Translations under genes and position numbers: made by a program
Assembly: GCA_002633005.1 (NCBI GenBank)
Contig: NMRA01000197.1
Location: 305,168 to 369,167, forward strand
Length of the DNA stretch: 64,000 bases
Direction of reading: 5' to 3'
DNA from: Phoronis australis
Lineage: Eukaryota > Phoronida > Phoronidae
Part shown: positions 58,901-64,000 of the stretch, piece after piece
Layout of the letters: each line of letters opens with the position of its first letter
Position numbering within the stretch: position 1 is the first letter of the stretch
The notes under the pieces: generated by a model
The model's input: the letters and a program-made list of their open reading frames with translations, nothing else
What the model was told of the DNA's origin: nothing
Database searches by the model: none

Positions 58901-61900
58901 CAAAATAGATGCCAAACATTTTAAGTCTGGTCAGCACGCCATCTGTTGGCCACATCACATGACCTAATGACTATAAGGGATGACACCAGACGTCAGAGCT
59001 TCCGAAGCCAAGAAACCATTTTTAAGAATACGTAGAGCCTTATTGACGTGACTGCATACTTAGCCGTGTCTTTTTAGTAAAACTTTAATAGTCAAAAAGA
59101 AACTTAAGGTACATTGGCAGCAAAACAACAGTATCAATATTATGATCAAATTTTATTTGATATAAATGTAATCTCAAACAGAATTTTTGTTACAGTGTTA
59201 TAAATTACTATTCCGTTTCTGTTTTACGCAGCTTTTGATTTTTTTCACGAATATCATAAAAGTGCTATTTTTGATACCCCCTCATGCAAAAGAGGAACAT
59301 TTTAAAAAATTATCATTACAATTTTGGAGAACAGTGCATAAATCCTAGTTTCATATGAATCCTATTAGCCATTTCTGAGATTTAATGTTCTGAAATTAGC
59401 CAAGTTTAGACATTTTTCTAGGGTCATACATAACTTTAATTTCCTGATTGTGAAGTTCTAGCCTGAACAGCAAAATTTACCAACTAAATTGGACAAGGAT
59501 TGACCGAGTTGCATCAATTAATAAATTTAAACACTACACATCTAAACAAGTCTCTCCTTACACTAGAGAATAGTTGGCTCTTCTGCCAACAACAGGCAAC
59601 AACGGAAACACCGCCAACATTACACAAGACACTCCCCAACCATACACTGCCACCTGTGAACAGATCAGACATATACTGCCACCTGTGAACAGATCAGACA
59701 TATACTGCCACCTGTGGACAGATCAGACATATTTTGGAACATTTTTGTCTGAAATGTAAACTCAATCATATGATTGAAAATTATTGAGAATACAACTAGG
59801 CTTTCTGCAGCAATGGATAACAGATACAGCAATCTGCCATATTCATTTCGTAATGAGCAGCAATGGATAACAGATACAGCCCTCTGCCATATTCATTTCG
59901 TAATGAGCAGTTGTTTAAAGCCATACAAAACTAACAAGGTGAGTCTAGTGAATGTAAATGATTAAGAAGTCACTGATAAGTGAAACTATATAATAAATGA
60001 CTGACAGATTAATTGTTTAGATCTTTAAGAACTATTTTACTTTTAGTCTTGTAACGCCGCTGACACACTGACAATAAATGGGACTTATCTCCCCCACTTG
60101 CCCATGGTTGACTGAGGTCACAACCCAACATGTTGGATGAACCCGCCACTGTGAGTGAGAACATCTCGCATCAAACATCATAGGATAATAAACACCTTAG
60201 TTATCAGAACACTAAGGACTAAAGATGAAAAACACATGCATTCCGAAGAATGTATTTTGACTGAGCCATAATAGAAGAAGCCAAAAGTGTAACAATCACC
60301 CACTTAACTGATTGTTGGCTTCTCCAGAGGTTGTGGATCACGTGGTAAATTTCCTGTGCTTTTTGAAAATATGATAACTACATTCTTATTGGAGATGTGT
60401 TTTGCCCAGTTTAGCTGGCGATAAAAACTGAAAATTGAATTAGGGATTTTACTCTTGTAAAATTATTCTCTTAATATTCCTTACTGTAACAGAATTCCCC
60501 TTCTCTTACCAAATCAAATCACAGGCAATGTGCAAATGCTAAATTTTTTTAATTCATATTTTTGTAGGATTGGCCAACCCTAATAAACTCTGAACCCTTT
60601 TCTTGACTCATTGATCAATTTGATGTTCTAGTGCATAACAGAAATAGAGGGCTATCAAGGTGAGGGATGAAACCAATTTTATGAGAGAAAAAGACCCAAC
60701 TCAATTTTCATTTTTAGCTAGCTACGAACAGGGCAAACTGCAGCTTTAAACAATGACTAGAAAGCAGTCCGAAATTTATGAAATAGTCAACTTCATACGT
60801 TTTTATATCAAAGTGACAGTGTGCATTTAGTCATTCAAGAAAGAGATCTTTACATGGGATGAAAACTAAATACAGAATTATTTAGATGCATTTTCAAGTT
60901 TTTTAAATAGTATTTTGCAAGCTCAGCAATAAAGAGAACAAAATCTGAGTAAACAGAAACCTAAACTTTGATACAACTACACTTGTATGATGTTTGGTCA
61001 TGAATGAGAATTCTTGAATTTTAGCATTTTTTGTAGGTTGAAAATCTGTCAGATACGATGCATTGCGTTCAAGTAGACAATTGTCTAACTGTCCGATCGT
61101 ACAAGTAGACACAGGTAAAACGCAGCTGTGACATCAGCAAATCTTTACAAAATTCAATTTTTATTTTAGGAAATACTTTGTACTTGTCTAACTGCTCATT
61201 CCTTACTTTCTGGTGAGTCCACTGAGTGTAGAAAAATGGCCACGCTGCCATAGCAACAAGACCGAGAGATAGCAGTTCACGGTGAAAGAAGCTCATTGCT
61301 AAGATTTCCAGTCCCATCACCGATGTAACACAAAGAATGAACACCATTAGAGGGCGCTGGAGAACATGAGACCATAAGCAGGAAAATACATGCCGTCTGT
61401 AATAGATTTAAAGAATTTGTTTTCATTTCTGATCAGTGACAAAATGCACTTATTCAGAGTAATTCAACTGGCTGCCATTAAAGAAAGCCAACAAATCTGA
61501 ACATGTAACAGACAAGCAGTATGCGTGCACCCAGAAGGGGCTCAGGGGGCTCGAATGAGCCCCCCCCCCAATTTGGCGAAGAGGGCAAAAAGGTCCGCCA
61601 CAGAGAAACAAAAAGTCTTAGAAAACGAGACAAAAGTACACAGGAATTCAGCGCAAATGCACAATTCATAGGTCTGAACGTAGTACCCCGTTTTTTTAGA
61701 CCCCGTTCTTTTTTTCAGTTAAGTGTCCACATACTGAAAAATTCGAGCCCCTCTATATTTTAGGATGGGTGCGCGCATGAACAGATAATATATCTCTACA
61801 GCAACGAAAAGTTTGTCTTGTTTGAAACACTCATTTCACATTTAGTCTCATTTTTAGATATGAATATTGAATGAATACACAGCCACGAGAACAGAACAAA

Positions 61901-63656
61901 TTACAATCACAAAAGCTAATAAAAATAAGGATAAAAATGTAAAATTAAGTTGTTGTTTATTCTTATATCAGAGATAAAATCCACTCACCTTTCAACAACC
62001 TTTTCCCACAAAAGAGTTGGTAGCAGGCAGTACATGTAGTAGGTCCAAGGGAGTTGTTGCACTGGAATAACACAGGCAAATTATTCCCAGTAACAAAGGC
62101 ACTGTAACATATCTTTAGCAGACCAGAACATTTCAATTTGAGAACACATTTTAAACATTTCTGCCTTCAAAGTCACATTGAAAAACATATCATTCTTTTA
62201 AAGATACAATGTAACTTTCAAAATAAATTAGACAATGTCACAATTCCACAAAGATTTGGTACAAAAAAATCACGGCTAAACATCCTTGTTTTGGTCTAGA
62301 ATCAGTTTAAACTGCTGGCTAAATCTCGACAAAATCTCAACAGGCGTACAGTTGTTCCAAGCACTTTGTCCTTATTGTGCAAGGCCAGTCACAAATGAAC
62401 AACTCGTAGCTAGGTATAATAACATCACATTAAACTCTGAATAACGCTATGTTATAGTTACAAAGGTTTGACAAAACTATCACCAAACAATATTCTGGCA
62501 AAGTTTGACAGAGTCTGACAGAGTTCTGTCCATTTTATTTAGCCAAGTATTCATCAATAATTCCCCACTGAAAAAATCGTAATTTATAATGTACATAATG
62601 ATTGTATAAAGTAAAAATTTTCCTTCTTTCACAAAGTCCAGGTGTTGACTTGTAATATCCATTGATAGCTGTCACCCGAAAATAACCTCATGGGGTGATA
62701 TTCGATTAGTCTCCAATTCCAGTTACGTGAAAAATGGCAGATTTTAAAAACAATTCCCAACAGTACTTTGGAGAACAGCGCATAATGCCTCTGAAAATTT
62801 CATATGAACCAGATCAGCCATCTTTGAGATATGATGTCCCGAAATTTGCCAAATTTGAACACTTTTCTAGGGTCTACATAACCTCAAACTACAGACACTG
62901 ACATAATGAGTTAAAAGTGATAAAAGAACATTTTCATGTCCGTGCGAAGTACATGAACACTGTGAGAAAACTGAGACCAACTTACTATACAGTAGAAATA
63001 CTATGGAAGCTCTGAGTAAATAGAACACGGCTTTTGTTGTTATACCAGCTTTCATGACTCGTCTGCCTGTCATATTAGTGTGTTCAGATACCACCAGGGT
63101 AATGATGTAACTCATCCAACCAAGGAAACCACTAGTGATGCTCAGTCTGAACAATAAAACGTGAAAATAGTTGAAATATATAGAGTTTGTTTTTAAAATT
63201 AAAATTGAAATGAACAGAACACAACCTATCATATTGCTTCAATAGTCTCAAGCCCTATTGATGAAAGATATTTAAAACAGATAACTGGGTCTACCGTAAA
63301 AAAATCCACACAGTTTTCCAAAGCTCCTGGAGCTTATTGGTTTGCAGGTCTGAAAATCCAGGAGACGGAACTTGTATTTTTAGCACACCTGGGGTCTAAT
63401 GCAAAGCACTGGGTCATACAGACCTATGGCGATCCCTGTTCATCATCCTACTCACATTCTTTACACTGCATACAAGGTTGTTAGGGATGAGAGCACGGAA
63501 CATTGTAGTTAAATAGAGAGGAGGATGGCAAATATAACAACAGCACCCTCTATTGTATGACAATCAACAAACTTACTCCAAGAAGAAACGATCGTAGGAA
63601 TGATAGTATGACAATCCCTCCAAGGCTAAGTTAATGATTGATTTAGTTTCGTGAAT
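46741..63656 (-). CDS. PIGN: GPI ethanolamine phosphate transferase 1 (PIG-N), 3' part
   Basis: PIG-N adds ethanolamine phosphate to the first mannose of GPI anchor precursors in the endoplasmic reticulum. Exons in transcript order: 63656-63577, 63146-62986, 62061-61989, 61396-61207, [one not found], 58755-58632, 58125-58017, 57570-57468, 54908-54821, 53580-53435, 52278-52203, 49405-49289, 46908-46741. All have AG/GT borders, and phases match at every junction except across the missing exon. About 478 residues of the multi-spanning PigN C-terminal domain are covered. Diagnostic blocks: [103 protein letters not shown] and [20 protein letters not shown]. The missing exon should start at phase 0, end with two spare bases and encode about 30 residues. 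The catalytic phosphodiesterase half lies beyond 64000. Confidence 0.95.
47946..48316. mobile_element. Head-to-head repeat pair with hammerhead-like cores
   Basis: Two arms of about 115 bp (47946-48065 and 48199-48316) are reverse complements around a spacer of about 130 bp. Each arm contains CCTGATGATGT...GAAACGTTGATTG. On the left arm (minus strand, 48026-47999) the CTGATGA and GAAAC boxes bracket a 5-bp stem GTCTA/TAGAC with loop ATGAA. CTGATGA-stem-GAAA is the hammerhead ribozyme core and occurs in the terminal repeats of Penelope-like retroelements. The right arm has lost the stem pairing. Lies in the last intron of PIGN. Confidence 0.6.
48755..49253. mobile_element. MITE with CAGGGCTTGGAAT ends (hAT-like)
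   Basis: The ends CAGGGCTTGGAATGACC and ATTCCAAGCCCTG are inverted repeats, and TATAAT flanks both sides (48749-48754 and 49254-49259). The right end is GCGGAAA-rich (AAGCGGAAATCCGCGTTTCC). CAGGG ends suggest hAT, though the duplication I can see is 6 rather than 8 bp. It lies only 36 bases past the PIGN exon ending at 49289. Confidence 0.8.
49289..49405 (-). CDS. PIGN: PIGN internal exon, 39 codons
   Basis: Acceptor TCTATTGCAG, donor GTAAGTAG. Encodes [20 protein letters not shown] and then [15 protein letters not shown], one and a half membrane segments. Phase 0 at both ends. Confidence 0.95.
49560..49645. repeat. Short tandem repeat, about 27-bp unit, three copies
   Basis: CATTTGATTGACAATATGTTG repeated with small changes within PIGN intronic DNA. 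Confidence 0.85.
50299..50679 (+). pseudogene. P2X7-ballast-like frame of Kolobok-like copy 2, truncated
   Basis: Same start as in copy 1 ([18 protein letters not shown] from the inner ATG at 50317) and [13 protein letters not shown]. The segment after that, which in copy 1 holds PTSMECLCC, is deleted and the frame continues into sequence antisense to the THAP gene. Half of the cysteine motif is therefore lost. Confidence 0.75.
50546..51382 (-). pseudogene. THAP-domain protein of Kolobok-like copy 2, broken
   Basis: Starts [20 protein letters not shown] at 51382; codon 23 is TAG (51316), where copies 1 and 3 have Leu in VPLHRFP. The frame then stays open from MDDTLRRTW (51301) to 50546, with the same Ser-rich linker, [18 protein letters not shown] and [14 protein letters not shown], ending SNSEQT. 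The stop is at a different place from that of copy 1, so the two copies decayed independently. Confidence 0.75.
52203..52278 (-). CDS. PIGN: PIGN internal exon, [15 protein letters not shown]
   Basis: 76 bases between TTGTTTTCAG and GTAAGTTT. Completes a split Ser codon, then [20 protein letters not shown], a conserved PigN membrane segment. Confidence 0.95.
53435..53580 (-). CDS. PIGN: PIGN internal exon with [12 protein letters not shown]
   Basis: 146 bases between TACCTCAG and GTAATATA. Begins [20 protein letters not shown], a polar loop, then a membrane segment and the invariant-looking [12 protein letters not shown] block. Confidence 0.95.
53816..53970. repeat. 13-bp minisatellite (ACAATCCTGCTAG), about 12 copies
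   Basis: Tandem ACAATCCTGCTAG / ACAATCCTGCTCG units in a PIGN intron. Confidence 0.95.
54418..54505. repeat. Short tandem repeat with AGATCTGTCAATCA, three copies
   Basis: TATCCTAGATCTGTCAATCA occurs twice exactly and once as a variant, with 20-30 bp spacing. Confidence 0.8.
54821..54908 (-). CDS. PIGN: PIGN internal exon, [16 protein letters not shown]
   Basis: 88 bases between TTTACTATTCAG and GTCTGTAT (weak donor). Completes the Ser codon begun in 57468-57570, then [20 protein letters not shown] and HSFTRTTRK. It aligns with the YEALF...W...E region of vertebrate PIGN. Found by phase and homology; no long open frame marks it. Confidence 0.85.
55193..55385. repeat. 15-bp minisatellite (CAAATCCATGGTAGT), about 13 copies
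   Basis: Because 15 is a multiple of three and the unit has no stop in several frames, frames of up to 161 codons (QIHGS repeats) stay open on both strands. These are artefacts of the repeat. Located in a PIGN intron. Confidence 0.97.
56152..56244 (+). CDS. THAP-domain start of Kolobok-like copy 3 (runs into gap)
   Basis: 31 codons from ATG 56152: C4, C6 and C10 begin the C2CH zinc finger, and LHRFP is the conserved THAP block. The rest lies in the gap, so it cannot be judged whether this copy encodes a complete protein. Confidence 0.75.
56245..56623. other. Assembly gap (N)
   Basis: 379 N inside Kolobok-like copy 3. The other copies would suggest about 1 kb of sequence between the same flanks, so the gap length is probably an underestimate, or this copy is more deleted. 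Confidence 1.
57468..57570 (-). CDS. PIGN: PIGN internal exon, [15 protein letters not shown]
   Basis: 103 bases between GTGACTGTTACAG and the weak donor GTATCCTT. Encodes [20 protein letters not shown] and [11 protein letters not shown]. The donor is chosen because TC plus the C of the next exon gives Ser and continues the family alignment without a gap; reading through would leave the family. Confidence 0.85.
57936..58037 (-). repeat. 49-bp tandem duplication covering a PIGN splice donor
   Basis: Two 49-base copies (57936-57984 and 57989-58037) share GACTCATGTATATAAACC and TAATGTAAGCCAGCTGATAT with one difference. The distal copy contains the exon end at 58017 and its GT donor; the other copy duplicates that exon end and donor 53 bases downstream in the transcript. 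Confidence 0.9.
58017..58125 (-). CDS. PIGN: PIGN internal exon, [14 protein letters not shown]
   Basis: 109 bases between TTTCTTTCAG and GTTTATAT. Encodes [19 protein letters not shown] then [17 protein letters not shown], matching the KQGLPxxNQxISW block of PIGN. Confidence 0.95.
58632..58755 (-). CDS. PIGN: PIGN internal exon, [13 protein letters not shown]
   Basis: 124 bases between CTCATTTTCAG and GTGAGTAT. Encodes [17 protein letters not shown], a membrane segment, then a basic loop and [10 protein letters not shown]. Less conserved than its neighbours; assigned by position, phase and hydrophobic pattern. Confidence 0.85.
59323..59442. repeat. Dispersed repeat shared with 62769-62889
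   Basis: TTTTGGAGAACAGTGCATAA, TTTCATATGAA, GCCATTTCTGAGAT and TTTTTCTAGGGTC occur in the same order and orientation in both places. A two-copy family in PIGN introns. Confidence 0.7.
59637..59728. repeat. 29-bp tandem repeat, three copies
   Basis: ATACTGCCACCTGTGAACAG followed by ATCAGACAT, repeated three times with one base change. Confidence 0.95.
59808..59907. repeat. 50-bp tandem duplication
   Basis: Two copies of CAGCAATGGATAACAGATAC plus ATATTCATTTCGTAATGAG differing at one or two bases, hence recent. Confidence 0.95.
60427..60750 (+). mobile_element. Dispersed repeat family C, copy 3
   Basis: Colinear with 13546-13885: CTTACCAAATCAAATCACAG, GGCAATGTGCAAATGC, GGATTGGCCAACCC, AATAAACTCTGAA, ending CAGGGCAAACTGCAGCTTTA. 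The right end is the inverted form of the TTTAAAGCTGCA left end of copy 2. Confidence 0.65.
61207..61396 (-). CDS. PIGN: PIGN internal exon, [20 protein letters not shown]
   Basis: 190 bases between AATCTATTACAG and GTAAGGAA. Begins by completing an Arg codon, then [56 protein letters not shown]. An apparently better acceptor nearer the ATG at 61347 would break phase; the upstream TTACAG keeps both the phase and the family spacing. Confidence 0.9.
61518..61782 (-). mobile_element. MITE family F, copy 3 (inverted)
   Basis: Reverse-complement version of 24664-24935: GGGGCTCGAATGAGCC is at the left, GGTCCGCC in the middle and GGATGGGTGCGCGCATG at the right. Lies in the PIGN intron between 61396 and 61989. 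Confidence 0.8.
61989..62061 (-). CDS. PIGN: PIGN internal exon, [13 protein letters not shown]
   Basis: 73 bases between GTGTTATTCCAG and GTGAGTGG. Encodes [20 protein letters not shown] and KVVE. PWTYYxYxLLP is a hallmark PIGN segment. Confidence 0.95.
62769..62889. repeat. Dispersed repeat shared with 59323-59442
   Basis: Second copy of the pair: TTTGGAGAACAGCGCATAA, TTTCATATGAA, GCCATCTTTGAGAT, CTTTTCTAGGGTC. Confidence 0.7.
62986..63146 (-). CDS. PIGN: PIGN internal exon, [14 protein letters not shown]
   Basis: 161 bases between TTTATTGTTCAG and GTAAGTTG. Encodes [20 protein letters not shown], a loop with [11 protein letters not shown], then [12 protein letters not shown]. One sequon (NMT) lies in the loop between membrane segments. 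Confidence 0.95.
63147..63576 (-). other. PIGN intron, nothing else recognised
   Basis: Short AT-rich intron without repeats that I could pair elsewhere in the window. Confidence 0.5.
63577..63656 (-). CDS. PIGN: First PIGN exon visible in the window
   Basis: 80 bases between TTTTGTTTTCAG and GTAAGTTT. Encodes [20 protein letters not shown] then YDRFFL; the LxGLxYYxxYxRxFL block precedes the PigN membrane domain. Upstream exons lie beyond 64000. Confidence 0.9.
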
Positions 63657-63748
63657 CTGAAAACAAAAATAGAATGGCACTTCAGAGAAGACCATCATTT
63701 CTCAATGATAATTTAGGACGTAATATTTAGAATGCTTATCTTTGTATC

Positions 63749-63995
63749 AGAGGAAGAACTGTGGCTTAGTAGATTTAGTGTCTGCTTCCTGTTTGCAAGG
63801 TCATAGATTTGAATCCCACCGGTCAGGACCCCACTGCTAGACCTTTGAGTAAGGATTATAGCTAATCAGCTCAGTCTTGATTTGTGTATTATATCTATTT
63901 GACTTGTGTTATATATGCATATTAATAAATGAAACTGGTTTCAGGTGTTTTGTGCACTAGGCCCAGCTGAGCGGCCTGTGTACATCTGATGCAAC
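63749..63995 (+). mobile_element. tRNA-derived SINE (A box and B box present)
   Basis: TGGCTTAGTAG (63762-63772) fits a polymerase III A box and GATTTGAATCC (63806-63816) a B box, 33 bases apart. The tRNA-like head is followed by unrelated sequence ending near the window edge (CCCAGCTGAGCGGCC). It lies in the PIGN intron upstream of 63656. The extent on the right is uncertain. Confidence 0.65.
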
Positions 63996-64000
63996 ATGTA

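Larger units (their letters stand above)
58756..61206 (-). other. PIGN intronic DNA, one exon not located
   Basis: By family comparison about 30 codons (the segment between THQK and SLAGC) should lie here. I scanned both strands by eye and did not find it. The stretch holds a 29-bp repeat at 59637-59728, a 50-bp tandem duplication at 59808-59907 and repeat family C at 60427-60750. Confidence 0.5.

Noticed and set aside
61069-61347. A frame from ATG 61347 as an independent 92-residue protein
   Set aside because: It is the middle of a PIGN exon; its end beyond 61207 reads intron, and its start ignores the in-frame upstream sequence.

Overview
This is a window of intron- and repeat-rich metazoan nuclear DNA. 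Two genes have clean GT-AG introns, candidate poly(A) signals are present, and long stretches consist of DNA transposons, miniature inverted-repeat elements (MITEs), tRNA-derived SINE fragments and minisatellites. The protein and repeat character suggests a marine invertebrate, possibly a deuterostome such as a hemichordate, lancelet or echinoderm. No species can be assigned from sequence alone. There are two assembly gaps, 25472-25638 and 56245-56623.

Two host genes are supported, arranged tail to tail. (1) A three-exon plus-strand gene (8376-8560, 41705-41828, 42705-42965) encodes a 189-residue protein with two membrane segments and basic cytoplasmic tails. Its first intron is about 33 kb long and holds most of the mobile DNA in the window. 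(2) The 3' part of PIGN (GPI ethanolamine phosphate transferase 1) lies on the minus strand from 63656 down to 46741. I assembled twelve exons with compatible splice phases, about 478 residues of the multi-membrane PigN C-terminal domain including the native stop. One exon between 61207 and 58755 was not found. The catalytic N-terminal half lies beyond the right edge.

Layout: 1-300 dispersed repeat with a GGAC minisatellite; 301-2179 no gene, one near-perfect palindrome; 2180-7367 a nest of transposons, with an Academ-like element (2530-6545) carrying a decayed gene that has a PIN/XPG-like nuclease signature and a Cys-rich tail; 7368-8375 upstream region of the two-membrane-segment gene; 8561-41704 intron 1 with MITEs, a SINE, minisatellites, the first gap and a Kolobok-like element (36024-37707); 42966-46740 intergenic with two minisatellites; 46741-63656 PIGN with its introns, which contain two further Kolobok-like copies (49988-51647 inverted, 55887-56968), a head-to-head pair of hammerhead-like repeats and several minisatellites; 63657-64000 a tRNA-derived SINE.

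The most unusual system is the Kolobok-like family. Three copies are bounded by TTAA duplications and about 150-bp inverted repeats. They carry two convergent reading frames. One is a THAP-domain protein leading into a truncated transposase-like zinc region. The other has a cysteine motif like the C-terminal ballast domain of P2X7 receptors. Both frames are cut at a central junction, so these are deletion derivatives of a larger two-gene transposon.
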